NCBI GenBank assembly: GCA_001660395.1
Contig: LXWE01000010.1
Span: forward strand, 62,001 to 126,000
DNA from: Alteromonadaceae bacterium XY-R5
Lineage (GTDB): Bacteria > Pseudomonadota > Gammaproteobacteria > Enterobacterales > Alteromonadaceae
Length of the DNA stretch: 64,000 nt
Direction of reading: 5' to 3'
The position numbers were made by a program, and so were the translations under genes. Positions within the stretch are counted from its first letter, which is position 1. Each line of letters begins with the position of its first letter. Shown here in pieces: positions 45,976 through 55,989 of the stretch. The notes beneath the pieces were generated by a model. It worked only from the letters and a program-made list of their open reading frames with translations. It searched no databases and was not told where the DNA came from.

Positions 45976-47373
45976 TTACATTTGCTGTTCGGCAAACTCT
46001 GCCAGTCGGCTACGCACTACCCCATCCAGGTTCACAGTGGCACTGCCAGAGAAGTCTTTAAACTTCTCGACTAAATACGTCAGACCGGAAGTCACTGGGG
46101 TTAAATAGTTACTGTCGATTTGCGCCAGGTTACCGCCACAAATCAATTTGGTACCTTCACCACATCGGGTAATAATAGTTTTTAATTGTGACGCCGTCAG
46201 GTTTTGCGACTCGTCCAGAATAACAATGGCGTTTTGAATACTGCGTCCGCGCATGAAGTTGACCGACTTAAACTGAATGTTGGCCTTTTCCATGATGTAA
46301 TGCATTGAGCCTTTTGTATTCTCGTCATTCTTATGCAGCACTTCTAAAGAATCGGTAATAGCTGCCAGCCAGGGCGCCATCTTTTCTTCTTCGGTACCTG
46401 GCAAAAAGCCGATAGACTCCGCAATCTCGGGGGTACTTCGTGTCACGATGATCTTGTCGTACATATTCTTCTCCACCACCATTTCCAGAGCGGCTGCCAG
46501 GGCAAGCAGGGTTTTACCACTTCCTGCAGGGCCTGTCAGAATCACTAAATCAATGTGTGGATCCAGTAAGGCATGCAACGCCATCGCCTGGCCAATGTTT
46601 TTCGGATGGATTCCCCAAGCACTTCGACCCATTAACCTGTCTTTACCGAGATCAAGCACTTCCAGCGTTTCTGGAGTGATCGCTTCAACTAAACCAGCAA
46701 AATCGCTGTCCTCATCCAGCAAAAACTCGTTGATATAGGCTTCGGGCAGTAAGCGCTTATCCAATGTATGGATAGTATCCCGACCTTCACTTCTGCTATC
46801 GACTGATTTGATTTTGTGCCAAAACTCACCTTCAAAGGTGTGATAGCCCTTCGACAAATATTTAATGTCACTGATCAGTTGGTCAGTACGATAATCCTCA
46901 ACATGTGCTAACCCTGCGCCTTTAGCTTTCAGGCGCATATTGATGTCTTTGGTTACCAGTACCACTTCTCGCGGCGATAACATGTTTTGCAAATGCAACG
47001 CAGCATTAATGATGCGGTTATCATTTTCGTTACTGGTAAATACCTGATGGGTTTCTGCCAGACCATGGTCAGAAAAGATGGACAAGTCTCCGGTTGGCGC
47101 TGCATCACCATGGGCGTAGCCCTTCATCGATACACCAGCAATGAGCTGATCCGGGGTCGCATTATGTAGCAGGTCTTCCATCGCTCGAATGGATACCCGC
47201 GCATCTCTGGCCACGTCCTTTTTGCTGTCCTTAATGTAATCCAGTTCTTCCAGCACTGTCATAGGCACGACAACGTCGTTTTCTTTAAAGGATAAAAAGG
47301 CGAGAGGTTCGTGAAGAAGGATATTAGTGTCTAAAACGTATAGGCGTTTATCTGTGTCTTTTTTTGTTGGCAT
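45976..47373 (-). CDS. PhoH family protein, PIN-PhoH ATPase
   Basis: A 465-residue protein from the ATG at 47373, which has GGAG 6 bases upstream. N-terminal PIN nuclease domain (about 10-150, YVLDTNILLHEPLAF and DARVSIRAMEDLL), then PhoH ATPase with Walker A GPAGSGKTLLALAAAL and Walker B-like AIVILDESQNLT. This PhoH2 type combines an RNA nuclease and helicase activity. Its physiological role is unclear. It is upstream of the GGDEF gene by 39 bases. Confidence 0.9.
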   Translation of the reverse strand: MPTKKDTDKRLYVLDTNILLHEPLAFLSFKENDVVVPMTVLEELDYIKDSKKDVARDARVSIRAMEDLLHNATPDQLIAGVSMKGYAHGDAAPTGDLSIFSDHGLAETHQVFTSNENDNRIINAALHLQNMLSPREVVLVTKDINMRLKAKGAGLAHVEDYRTDQLISDIKYLSKGYHTFEGEFWHKIKSVDSRSEGRDTIHTLDKRLLPEAYINEFLLDEDSDFAGLVEAITPETLEVLDLGKDRLMGRSAWGIHPKNIGQAMALHALLDPHIDLVILTGPAGSGKTLLALAAALEMVVEKNMYDKIIVTRSTPEIAESIGFLPGTEEEKMAPWLAAITDSLEVLHKNDENTKGSMHYIMEKANIQFKSVNFMRGRSIQNAIVILDESQNLTASQLKTIITRCGEGTKLICGGNLAQIDSNYLTPVTSGLTYLVEKFKDFSGSATVNLDGVVRSRLAEFAEQQM

Positions 47374-47765
47374 CCGTCGCTCCAAACAATTACCACTAGC
47401 GTCACCTGCAGATAAAAGTCCGCAGGCGCGTGACAGGGTTCGGGCTAATTGTCGACATCAGACTGACAGGCTTAGCTCGGCCTTGGAATCGCTTTTCTTT
47501 CCTGTCTGAAACGGATTACACCATTTAACCGGGCCGGTTATTTTCCTGGAGGGAAATTCCCATCCCGCCAGAGCAAGGAAAAAGAAGCAGACCCTGAGTT
47601 CACAATAAACCACTTTTCCGCCATATTCATCTACTTTTAAGCAATGATTCACAGCAGCATACGCTTAAAAGGCGCGGCGCTTCTTTAGATTTTAGTATAT
47701 GATCCCGCGCCCTTGGGCCGACCAGTGGCCCCGATGCGTATTTAAGAAGTAGAATTGGAGTTAAA
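47374..47765. other. phoH2-rapA divergent intergenic region
   Basis: These 392 bases hold no convincing gene. Visible are a composite inverted repeat GTCAC-CTGC with GCAGG-CGC-GTGAC (47401-47434), AACCGG-G-CCGGTT (about 47528-47540), GGGAA-A-TTCCC next to CATCCCGCCAGAG (about 47551-47574), a weak TATGAT -10 (47698-47703) and a GGGCC-GGCCC hairpin (47715-47731) in the rapA leader. TGGAG lies 6 bases before the rapA ATG. Confidence 0.5.
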
Positions 47766-50594
47766 ATGACCAACCAAGCCGAATTTGCCCTGGGTCAACG
47801 TTGGCTAAGCAATACCGAGACCGAACTGGGTCTTGGCACTTTGGTAGGCCTTGAGGGCCGCCGTATTACCTTGCTTTTCCCATCCACCGGCGAAACCCGG
47901 GTTTACGCCAGCCAATCTGCTCCCTTAACCCGCATTCAGTTTAAAGCCGGTGAAATTGCCAGCAGCCATGAGGGCTGGAAAATGCGCGTCATCGAGCTAG
48001 CTGAAAATAAAGGTCACATTACCTACACAGGCGAGCGCCTGGATACCGGCGAGGTGACTCAGCTAAATGAAACCATGCTGGATCATAATTATCAGCTTAA
48101 CCAACCTGAACGCCGTCTGTTAACCGGTCAGTTCGATAGCCCGAAGTGGTTTGAACTGCGTCAGCAATGCTTAAGCCATCAGTACCAGCACGCCACATCT
48201 CCGCTGTTGGGCTTTGTGGGTGCTCGCGTGGATTTGATCCCGCATCAGCTGCACATTGCTGCCGAAGTGGGCCGCCGCCATGCGCCACGCGTCTTGCTGG
48301 CAGATGAAGTAGGCCTGGGTAAAACCATTGAGGCCGCTCTGATTATTCATCAGCAGCTACTGACCAATCGCGCCAAACGGGTGCTGATCGTTGTGCCGTC
48401 AAGCCTTGTACACCAATGGCTGGTAGAAATGCTGCGCCGGGTGAATTTGCCTTTTTCTATCTTCGATGAGGAACGTTGCCAGGCCATGGCAGGCGAACAG
48501 GGCAACCCATTTGAATCTGAACAGTTAGTGCTGTGTAGCCTGGATTTTCTGACGCATAACAGCCGTTATTATGAGCAGGCCTTAGGAGCAGAATGGGATC
48601 TGTTAGTCGTGGATGAAGCCCATCACCTGACTTGGTCTGACGGTCAACCATCTCAGCAATATCAGGTAATCGAAGCCCTGGCACAAGTCACCAAAGGTGT
48701 ATTACTGCTTACTGCAACACCAGACCAGCTAGGCCACGAAAGCCACTTTGCCCGCCTACGTTTGCTCGACCCTGCGCGTTTCCATGATTACCAGGCATTC
48801 ATCAATGAAGAGCAGCAATATAGCTCGCTGGCAACAGCCATTAAGCCGCTGCTGGGTGGCGAAGCAATAAGTGATGACGCCAAACAAGCCATCGCCGCCT
48901 TCGCGGGTGATGAGTTGCTGAAAGATTGTGACCTTTCCGATGAGCAGGCTCGTCATAGTCTACTGAACGATTTGCTCGACCGTCACGGCACCGGTCGCCT
49001 GCTGTTTCGTAACAGTCGCGCTGGCATCAGTGGATTCCCAAAACGTCAGCTATTCAGCTACGCCCTGGACATTCCGAGCCAGTACGCACAGATACTGGAA
49101 AGCAGCGATGATCTGATTATTCACATCAGTCCTGAGCGCCATCAGGCCATCGGTGACAGTTGGGTGAATTTCGACCCTCGGGTGAGCTGGTTTGTGGATA
49201 AACTGCAGGAACTGAAAGGCGAAAAGGTACTGACCATCTGTGCCGACGCCAATACCGCGTTGCAACTGGCAGATGCGGTCAGGGTAAAATCTGGTATCCC
49301 TGCGACCGTATTCCATGAAGGTATGAGCATTGTCGAACGTGACCGCGCTGCCAACTTCTTTGCTCAGTCGGAAGACGGTGCCCAGGTACTGATTTGTAGC
49401 GAAATCGGCAGCGAAGGTCGCAACTTCCAGTTTGCCCACCACTTAGTCCTTTTTGACTTGCCACTGGTTCCAGACTTACTCGAACAGCGCATTGGTCGTT
49501 TAGACCGTATTGGCCAAACTGAAGATGTCTGTCTGCATGTGCCTTATTTCAGTGGCTGCGCCAGCGAAGTAATGATGAACTGGTACGACAAAGGCCTTGA
49601 GGCCTTCAGCCACACCTGCCCAACCGGTACTGCCGTGTATGAAGAAGTGGTAGAGCAACTGCAAACCTGTTTATTTAGCCCTGACGACAGCGAACAAGTG
49701 GATGCGTTGTTAAGCCTGACGAATAAGCTGCACTTGGAATTAAAAGCCCGTTTAGAACAGGGCCGCGACCAGTTACTGGAGCTGAATTCTTCTGGCAAAG
49801 GCCGTATCGAAAGCCTGCTTAGCGACATTATGCAGTCCGATCAGTCGCCAACCCTGGAAACCTTTATGACCCGTCTTTTCGATGCTCTTGGCGTGGTCCA
49901 GGAAGAAAAAGACGACTCTTGTTATCTGCTTCGCCCCGGTGAGTCCATGCTCAGCCAGTTACCAGGCTTAGATGAAGATGGCATGACGATTACCTATGAG
50001 CGTGAAACAGCGACACAGATGGAAAACGTCCATTTCTTTAGTTGGGATCACCCCATGATCCATCACGCCATGGATATGTTGACAACGGATGTGGTCGGAA
50101 AAAGTGCTCTGGCAATTGCTAAGGACCACAGTCTGCCTGCTGGAGTGTGGTGGCTGGAATGCTTATTTGTACTTTCGGCTCAAGCCCCAGAAGAGCTTCA
50201 ATTGCAACGCTTCTTACCGCCAACGCCGATTCGTGTCTGTGTGGATGCTAAAGGCGGATTCCGTGAAGAGGCCTTCCCTCAGCTACATAAAATCAATAAA
50301 CAGACGGCAAATCAGCTGGTGAATGCGCTTAAGACGCAGATTGAAGCCGCAATTAAACAGGGCCGTGAGCAGGCAGAAAAAAATGCAGCCAAGATAGTGT
50401 CCAGTCAGACCAAACAGATGCAACAGCAACTGGGTGGGGAACTGGCACGTCTGACCCATCTTAAAGCGGTTAACCCAGCTATTCGTGATGAGGAGCTTGC
50501 TCACCTAGAAGCTCAAATCATTGTATTGACTGAAATCATGGCTGAGGCAAATGTGAGCCTGGAGGCGGTACGCCTGGTGATCAACAATCCGTAA
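47766..50594 (+). CDS. rapA: RNA polymerase-associated ATPase RapA
   Basis: A 942-residue SWI2/SNF2 ATPase (968 in E. coli). Tudor-like N-terminal domains (about 1-110) are followed by the helicase core: Walker A ADEVGLGKTIEAALI, DEAHH, LTATP, SEIGSEGRNFQFAHHLV and QRIGRLDRIGQ. The rest is the Spacer and C-terminal domains. RapA binds core RNA polymerase and helps recycling after termination. rluA follows 2 bases on, as in related genomes. Confidence 0.96.
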   Translation: MTNQAEFALGQRWLSNTETELGLGTLVGLEGRRITLLFPSTGETRVYASQSAPLTRIQFKAGEIASSHEGWKMRVIELAENKGHITYTGERLDTGEVTQLNETMLDHNYQLNQPERRLLTGQFDSPKWFELRQQCLSHQYQHATSPLLGFVGARVDLIPHQLHIAAEVGRRHAPRVLLADEVGLGKTIEAALIIHQQLLTNRAKRVLIVVPSSLVHQWLVEMLRRVNLPFSIFDEERCQAMAGEQGNPFESEQLVLCSLDFLTHNSRYYEQALGAEWDLLVVDEAHHLTWSDGQPSQQYQVIEALAQVTKGVLLLTATPDQLGHESHFARLRLLDPARFHDYQAFINEEQQYSSLATAIKPLLGGEAISDDAKQAIAAFAGDELLKDCDLSDEQARHSLLNDLLDRHGTGRLLFRNSRAGISGFPKRQLFSYALDIPSQYAQILESSDDLIIHISPERHQAIGDSWVNFDPRVSWFVDKLQELKGEKVLTICADANTALQLADAVRVKSGIPATVFHEGMSIVERDRAANFFAQSEDGAQVLICSEIGSEGRNFQFAHHLVLFDLPLVPDLLEQRIGRLDRIGQTEDVCLHVPYFSGCASEVMMNWYDKGLEAFSHTCPTGTAVYEEVVEQLQTCLFSPDDSEQVDALLSLTNKLHLELKARLEQGRDQLLELNSSGKGRIESLLSDIMQSDQSPTLETFMTRLFDALGVVQEEKDDSCYLLRPGESMLSQLPGLDEDGMTITYERETATQMENVHFFSWDHPMIHHAMDMLTTDVVGKSALAIAKDHSLPAGVWWLECLFVLSAQAPEELQLQRFLPPTPIRVCVDAKGGFREEAFPQLHKINKQTANQLVNALKTQIEAAIKQGREQAEKNAAKIVSSQTKQMQQQLGGELARLTHLKAVNPAIRDEELAHLEAQIIVLTEIMAEANVSLEAVRLVINNP

Positions 50595-50596
50595 TT

Positions 50597-51259
50597 ATGG
50601 CATTGCTTAACTATCAGCCTCCGATGACCCCTTATTTGCGCATTCTGTATCAGGATGCGCAAATGTTGATTCTGGATAAACCCAGCGGGTTACTGTCGGT
50701 ACCGGGGAAAGCACTGGAACATAAAGACTGTCTTGAGCTAAGGGTAAGACGAGTATATCCGGATGCCCGAATCGTTCACCGTTTAGACATGGCGACGTCT
50801 GGTGTGATGGTAATGGCGATGAACCCAGACAGCCATCGCCAACTCTCACGTCAGTTTGAATTACGTCAGACCAGCAAGCGTTATCTGGCCCGCATCTGGG
50901 GAAATCCAGAGGCAGATGCCGGCGCGGTAGAGCTGCCACTGATTTGTGACTGGCCCAATCGCCCCAAACAAATGGTGCATTTACCACGCGGAAAAAAAGC
51001 GCTAACCCATTGGCGAGTGTTAAAACGAGATAGCGATCATTGTCTGGTTGAACTCGAACCCGTCACCGGTCGTTCTCACCAGTTGCGAGTGCATATGCTG
51101 AGCATCGGGCATCCCATATTAGGTGACAGACTCTATGCCCATCCCGATGCACTGGCAATGGCGCCCAGGCTGCAGCTTCATGCCTGTTATTTAGGCCTAA
51201 GTCATCCTGTTAGCGGTGAATTTATGGACTTTGCCTCGCGCCCTGATTTTGCGCCTTAA
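50597..51259 (+). CDS. rluA: Dual-specificity rRNA/tRNA pseudouridine synthase RluA
   Basis: A 220-residue RluA. The catalytic motif IVHRLDMATSGVMVMA holds the Asp. Other segments are LYQDAQMLILDKPSGLLSVPG at the N-terminus and LVELEPVTGRSHQLRVHMLSIGHPILGDRLY. It makes pseudouridine at 23S U746 and tRNA U32. The 2-base spacing from rapA suggests one transcript. The E. coli protein has 219 residues. Confidence 0.95.
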   Translation: MALLNYQPPMTPYLRILYQDAQMLILDKPSGLLSVPGKALEHKDCLELRVRRVYPDARIVHRLDMATSGVMVMAMNPDSHRQLSRQFELRQTSKRYLARIWGNPEADAGAVELPLICDWPNRPKQMVHLPRGKKALTHWRVLKRDSDHCLVELEPVTGRSHQLRVHMLSIGHPILGDRLYAHPDALAMAPRLQLHACYLGLSHPVSGEFMDFASRPDFAP

Positions 51260-51324
51260 GCAGAATCAGGTTAAAGTCAGGCCCAGATATTTCCGATATA
51301 AAACAAACGGATCATTTGGGCCAA

Positions 51325-52161
51325 ATGTTGAAACTCACCTTTTCTAAGTGTCTGCTGGCAGTATTGCTGTCAATGTTCAGCATGCTCAGCGCCGCTCAGG
51401 CCAATCTTGAACAAATTAGCGATGATATGGCCCATCATTTAATGCCGCAGGCCAGTATCGCTCTGATGGCCGGAGATACCCCTTTTACACTGGCGTACCA
51501 TGACGCCAATACCCCCATTACCCGAGGCGTTGCCGTGTTAATCAGCGAAACCGGTGATGCCCCCATCAGTGATTTAAGTCTCGGTCCGATTGCCCGTCAG
51601 TTAAATGATCTTGGCTGGGTAACCTTAGCCATGCCAGTCGGCAACTTTGGCTTACCGACCCCAGTGGCTGCGCCTGTTAATGATAATAATGCCAGCGAAA
51701 ATCCAACCGATACACCGGCAATGCCGATGCTAGCTCCGCAGGAACAGTTGATGCAGATGCAACTGCAGGCCACATTGCAAAAAACCCGTGATTACCCAGG
51801 CTTTACGTTGTTCATTAGTGAAGGCACTAGTGCCGCCTGGATCGCCAAATTGCTGGCCGATAAATCCCTTACCAATCCAGATGCCCTGGTGGTACTAAAT
51901 CCTTATTGGCCACGTCGAGAGGACAATGCCAAAATTGCAGGATACCTCGCAGCCACCCAGGTTCCTGTACTCGATTTGCGCACTGAAAATGAAAATCTGT
52001 GGGCTAAAGAGTCTGCTTCACAGCGCAAAATAGCGGCGCAAAAAGCACTAAAACTTCACTATCGCCAGCGCTTATTACCTATGCCCAGACAACACGAAGC
52101 ATATCGTGGCGTTCCCCTCAGCAAGGAGATTTACGGCTGGATTACAAACATGGGCTGGTAA
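51325..52161 (+). CDS. DUF3530 family exported protein
   Basis: A 278-residue protein from the ATG at 51325 (a TTG three codons earlier is also in frame). A signal peptide is seen at about 1-26 (LLAVLLSMFSMLSAAQA). The mature protein matches the DUF3530 layout: an alpha/beta-hydrolase-like fold with VAVLISETGDAP, LNDLGWVTLAMPVG and LFISEGTSAAWIAKLLA (Ser in a GxSx-like turn) but no confirmed activity. A low-complexity Asn/Asp/Pro insert lies at about 118-135. It follows rluA by 65 bases. Confidence 0.8.
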   Translation: MLKLTFSKCLLAVLLSMFSMLSAAQANLEQISDDMAHHLMPQASIALMAGDTPFTLAYHDANTPITRGVAVLISETGDAPISDLSLGPIARQLNDLGWVTLAMPVGNFGLPTPVAAPVNDNNASENPTDTPAMPMLAPQEQLMQMQLQATLQKTRDYPGFTLFISEGTSAAWIAKLLADKSLTNPDALVVLNPYWPRREDNAKIAGYLAATQVPVLDLRTENENLWAKESASQRKIAAQKALKLHYRQRLLPMPRQHEAYRGVPLSKEIYGWITNMGW

Positions 52162-52318
52162 CCATACTGTTTGTCTGAATTGTAACGAACGAACCTAAAA
52201 TATTCCTAAAAGTATCAAAAATTTACCTCACCTCCCCTTGTTCTTGAACTCTCCAATTGGTAGAACTGTCTATACTAGAATAAGAATTAATCATAATAAC
52301 AACATCAAGTAGTAACGC

Positions 52319-52642
52319 ATGACAGTGACCTCTTTCGTTAATCGAAAAGCTCTGCAGCTAGTGTTTTTCATACGGGGTTTTTGGGATAACCGTATTCCCT
52401 ATACAGAAATGAATCTGTATTTCTGGGACACATTGGAAGAGTGGGCACAAGTTGAGGAAGGCAAATCTGCACCCTGCTCCCGAGAGGAACAGGTGTTTTG
52501 GCATTTGCTGCATCAAATTCATTTTTGGCCGGAACAGAAATTGTTGCTGGATGATGAGTTGCGCGCAGAACTCAATATCTGCATGGATTTCCTCGAAGGA
52601 CAGGGACATTATCCATTCGACTGCATTGGTATTCGTCCTTAG
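52319..52642 (+). CDS. Conserved hypothetical protein
   Basis: A 107-residue acidic, Trp/Phe-rich protein (FWDNRIPYTEMNLYFWDTLEEW and FWHLLHQIHFWPEQKLLLDD). Its size and composition are unlike a random frame. I do not recognise the family. It has no signal peptide or membrane span. It ends 4 bases inside the converging AmpG-like gene. Probably single-gene unit. Confidence 0.65.
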   Translation: MTVTSFVNRKALQLVFFIRGFWDNRIPYTEMNLYFWDTLEEWAQVEEGKSAPCSREEQVFWHLLHQIHFWPEQKLLLDDELRAELNICMDFLEGQGHYPFDCIGIRP

Positions 52643-53919
52643 GACACCCACTCCTCACTTGCCTCTTTCGCAGACGCATTGCCGTTCCAGGGCGCGATTT
52701 TCAGCAACATCAACATCCCCGGCAAGGCACAGACAAAACAAATAGCAAAAAAACTGGTGTAGCCGACAGCCTCGATAATATAGCCCGTCGCCGCATTCAC
52801 AAAGGTGCGAGGAACTGCAGCGATACTGGAAAACAAGGCAAACTGTGTAGCAGTGAAATGTCGGTTGGTCGATTTGGCCATAAACGCAATTAACGCCACT
52901 GAACCTAGCCCTACACCTAAATATTCAAAGCCACTGGCCAGCGCCAGCATCAAGTGGTTGTAACCCACCATAGATAGCGCCACATAGCCCAAAATGGAGA
53001 CGATTTGAAATCCACCGAATATCCACAGACTGCGATTAATCCCAAGTTTAATCATCACAATACCGCCCAGGATCGTCCCCACTGTGGCGCCTATAGTTTT
53101 CGCCACTTTGGCAATTGACCCGACTTCAACAGTCGAGAAACCCATATCCATAAAAAACGGCGTTTCTAAGGCTGTCGCCATGCTGTCACCAAGCTTGTAC
53201 AACATAATAAACAACAGCACCATCAGCGCTTGCGACCAGCCCTGACGAGCGAAGAATTCCTGAAAGGGCTCAATCACGGCAGCACGCAGACTTGATGGTT
53301 CTTCGCCGGCGCGGGATGTTTCAGGGATGCACAAGGTGGTAATAAGGCCCACTAGCATAAAGGCGGCAATGGTTAAATGCGCCATCCCCCAGGGAACAAA
53401 GCCCACCATGATCATCGCCAGCGAACCAGGGACAAAAGAAGATAAACGGTAGGCTTGCGCGGCGAAACCATTCCCGGCTCCCAACTCATCATCCGGCAGT
53501 AGCTCGCGCCGATAGGCATCAATCACGATATCCTGGCTGGCACTAAAAAACGCTATCGCGGCAACTGTCATCACCACCGCCTTCAGATCGGCCACCGGGT
53601 CAAAAAGAGATAACAGTGCCATTAATCCCATCAGCCCCAGCTGGGTTAACAGCATCCAGCCACGCCGACGTCCAAGAAATGGCAACACGAACCTGTCCAT
53701 AACTGGAGACCACACAAACTTCCAGGTGTAAGGAAACAACACCAGATTGATAAGGCCTATGGTGCCTAAATCAATTTCATGAGAGCGCAACCAGGCAGGT
53801 ACAAACTGCAGCAGCAAATACAGGGGTAAACCCGACGAGAAACCCGTGGTGATACAAATGAGCATTCGCTTGTTAAAAAGCGCCTGATACAGCGATTTTG
53901 GCACTGTGCTATTGGCCAT
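52639..53919 (-). CDS. AmpG-like MFS transporter
   Basis: A 426-residue 12-helix membrane protein of the AmpG branch of MFS. The opening FNKRMLICITTGFSSGLPLYLLLQFVPAWL and the WKFVWSPVMDRFVLPFLGRRRGWML block are typical of AmpG, which takes up anhydromuropeptides from wall recycling. The start could be the ATG at 53919 or a TTG at 53925, which has better AGGA spacing. A nutrient role other than muropeptide uptake cannot be ruled out. Confidence 0.85.
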   Translation of the reverse strand: MANSTVPKSLYQALFNKRMLICITTGFSSGLPLYLLLQFVPAWLRSHEIDLGTIGLINLVLFPYTWKFVWSPVMDRFVLPFLGRRRGWMLLTQLGLMGLMALLSLFDPVADLKAVVMTVAAIAFFSASQDIVIDAYRRELLPDDELGAGNGFAAQAYRLSSFVPGSLAMIMVGFVPWGMAHLTIAAFMLVGLITTLCIPETSRAGEEPSSLRAAVIEPFQEFFARQGWSQALMVLLFIMLYKLGDSMATALETPFFMDMGFSTVEVGSIAKVAKTIGATVGTILGGIVMIKLGINRSLWIFGGFQIVSILGYVALSMVGYNHLMLALASGFEYLGVGLGSVALIAFMAKSTNRHFTATQFALFSSIAAVPRTFVNAATGYIIEAVGYTSFFAICFVCALPGMLMLLKIAPWNGNASAKEASEEWVS

Positions 53920-53978
53920 GTGCAATCCGTTTCCTTATGGCTGCCCTGGCAGCAAACGACAAAATACCTGACCCAACA

Positions 53979-54935
53979 TCAGGCAATACGTACCTGATTT
54001 CGCCCGGATTCTTTGGCCTGATACAGTGCCTGATCGGTTTTCTCTAACCAGGTAACGGGACTTTGGATAGTATGATTTAATTCTGCCAGACCCAGACTGA
54101 CAGTAAACTGAATTTGACGCTGTTCAAAGTGGACCAGCGTTTCCTGCACCTGATGCCTTACCCGCTCGGCGACCAGACGCGCCCTACGCGAAGATGTTTC
54201 GGGCAGCAGAACACAAAACTCTTCACCACCGTAACGACCACAGATATCCGTTTCTCTGACCGTATGCCCGAGAATCGTCGCCAGGGTTCGAATCACCTGA
54301 TCACCAGCTAAATGGCCATACTGATCATTAATCGATTTAAAGTGATCTATATCCAGCATCATCAGTGATGCAGGTTTTTCATTGCGGCGACTGCGTTTAA
54401 ATTCCAACTCAAGCTGTTCTTCCCAGAATCGTCGGTTATACAGGCCGGTGAGACCATCTATACGTGAAATTTGCTGAAGTTTATGATTAAGCGCCTGCAT
54501 GCCCTTTTTACTGAGGGCTTCATCTGTCACATCAAACACCATCAAACAAACCTGCTCAACCTCGCCACTTAGCGATGTCAGCGGAAACATGGTGATGTTC
54601 TGGTACATGAATTCTGATGCTGAAGAAACCGGTCTGCTGGGGAGAAACTTAAACAGATAAGGACGCTGTTCCCATATCAGATAAGCCGGGCTGCGCAGTC
54701 GAAACAAAGGCTGGGCTTTTGCTCGAAACCAGTCTGGATCGATTTCATTGAAATGCTCAAACAAGCTGGTATCGATAATTTCCTGCTCGGTGATATTACT
54801 ATGGTTTTGCATAAACTGGTTCCAGACCTTAACCTGAAAGTCCCGGTCTAACACCACAATGCCTACCTGAATAGAGGAAATCAGATCATGCTTCCACTGC
54901 CAGTCTGACAAACTCAGACTATTTCCCATTAACAT
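53979..54935 (-). CDS. Diguanylate cyclase with PAS-like sensor
   Basis: A 318-residue protein. The N-terminal PAS-like domain (about 15-140) senses an unknown signal. The GGDEF domain (about 155-318) has the active site RYGGEEF (GGEEF 236-240) and an I-site RETD (227-230), so it should make c-di-GMP under feedback control. It is 5 bases downstream of the REC-CheC gene on the same strand, so the two form an operon. Confidence 0.92.
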   Translation of the reverse strand: MLMGNSLSLSDWQWKHDLISSIQVGIVVLDRDFQVKVWNQFMQNHSNITEQEIIDTSLFEHFNEIDPDWFRAKAQPLFRLRSPAYLIWEQRPYLFKFLPSRPVSSASEFMYQNITMFPLTSLSGEVEQVCLMVFDVTDEALSKKGMQALNHKLQQISRIDGLTGLYNRRFWEEQLELEFKRSRRNEKPASLMMLDIDHFKSINDQYGHLAGDQVIRTLATILGHTVRETDICGRYGGEEFCVLLPETSSRRARLVAERVRHQVQETLVHFEQRQIQFTVSLGLAELNHTIQSPVTWLEKTDQALYQAKESGRNQVRIA

Positions 54936-54940
54936 TTTCG

Positions 54941-55948
54941 TTAGTCTCCTGTCGCCACCAGCTTGTTAAACATGGTTGTGATGGATTTGTCCGGAAACAA
55001 CAGTAACAAATCAAAGTTGATATCCCGATCAGGAATACAATAACCAATCTCAATCGCCAAAATACGGTTCCAGCGAAAACCATTATTCACCAGCAAAGAA
55101 TCTAAATCGCAGTGACGGCCAAGGACGATGGGATGATGCTGACTAAACTCCACCTGAAGTTGTTCAGCAATCGCATTGACGCAGGCTGATACCAGGATAT
55201 TCGAGACATCCATCAGCGCCTCGACTTCTTGCTGGGCACTGAGTTGACGCTGACGGTAATTCAGCAGCTTAGCCATATTGGTAAAATTGGCGTCGTTAAA
55301 AATCAACAAAGCTTCGCCAAAAATACCCGAACTGATAAACCCTTGAGAGGTGGCTGACACCCTGTCATTCAGACGAATTTCATTGATAGCCATATTCAGC
55401 TCGTTGGACTCGAGCAAATTAACATTCGGAATCGGCAAATGGATAAACACATCGAGCAAGTTTGCCAGGTTCTCACCTGCACGGCCCATGGCGATATTAG
55501 CCATTTCCCGAAACACGTCGAGCTGGTCTTCTACCCCCAGGGGCTTAATATGATCAATACGGCCGCTATTGCTGGATTCACCTTCGTAAACACCGTAGCT
55601 ACACAAAATCTCATACAAACGTGTGTTATCGACGGGCTTGCTGATGAAATCCAACGCGCCCATGGCGAGCATGCGCTCCCGGGCCTGAGGCTGCACATCA
55701 CCGGATACGACGATCACCATGGCGGGTAAATCTTCATCACGAATGATGCGCATGGTTTCGTAACCATCCAGTTCTGGCATGTTTAAATCCAGAAAGGTCA
55801 CATTCCCTTTGCCCTGGCGGATCATTTCCAGGGCGCGGTGCCCGTTTTCGGCGTAATAAACATCTACATCCCATCCGTCGGGTAAACATCTTTCCATTTG
55901 CCGACGAGCAAAACGGGAGTCATCACAAATCAACACTGTGGTGGTCAT
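54941..55948 (-). CDS. Response regulator with CheC-type phosphatase domain
   Basis: A 335-residue protein. The receiver (about 1-120) has phosphorylation site Asp54 (VTFLDLNMP). A CheC-like domain (about 135-335) has one E-x-x-N site (Glu148/Asn151 in REMANIAMGRAGEN) and a second changed to D-x-x-N (Asp247/Asn250). CheC domains remove phosphate from CheY-type receivers. A fusion to a receiver suggests self- or partner-dephosphorylation. It is the first gene of a pair with a diguanylate cyclase. Confidence 0.85.
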   Translation of the reverse strand: MTTTVLICDDSRFARRQMERCLPDGWDVDVYYAENGHRALEMIRQGKGNVTFLDLNMPELDGYETMRIIRDEDLPAMVIVVSGDVQPQARERMLAMGALDFISKPVDNTRLYEILCSYGVYEGESSNSGRIDHIKPLGVEDQLDVFREMANIAMGRAGENLANLLDVFIHLPIPNVNLLESNELNMAINEIRLNDRVSATSQGFISSGIFGEALLIFNDANFTNMAKLLNYRQRQLSAQQEVEALMDVSNILVSACVNAIAEQLQVEFSQHHPIVLGRHCDLDSLLVNNGFRWNRILAIEIGYCIPDRDINFDLLLLFPDKSITTMFNKLVATGD

Positions 55949-55989
55949 TGTTATTTCCCTGCCAGTATCCTCTGGCTCGCGGTTTATTA

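Noticed and set aside
47458-47652. 64-codon open frame in the phoH2-rapA gap
   Set aside because: No ribosome site, odd composition and no known domain.
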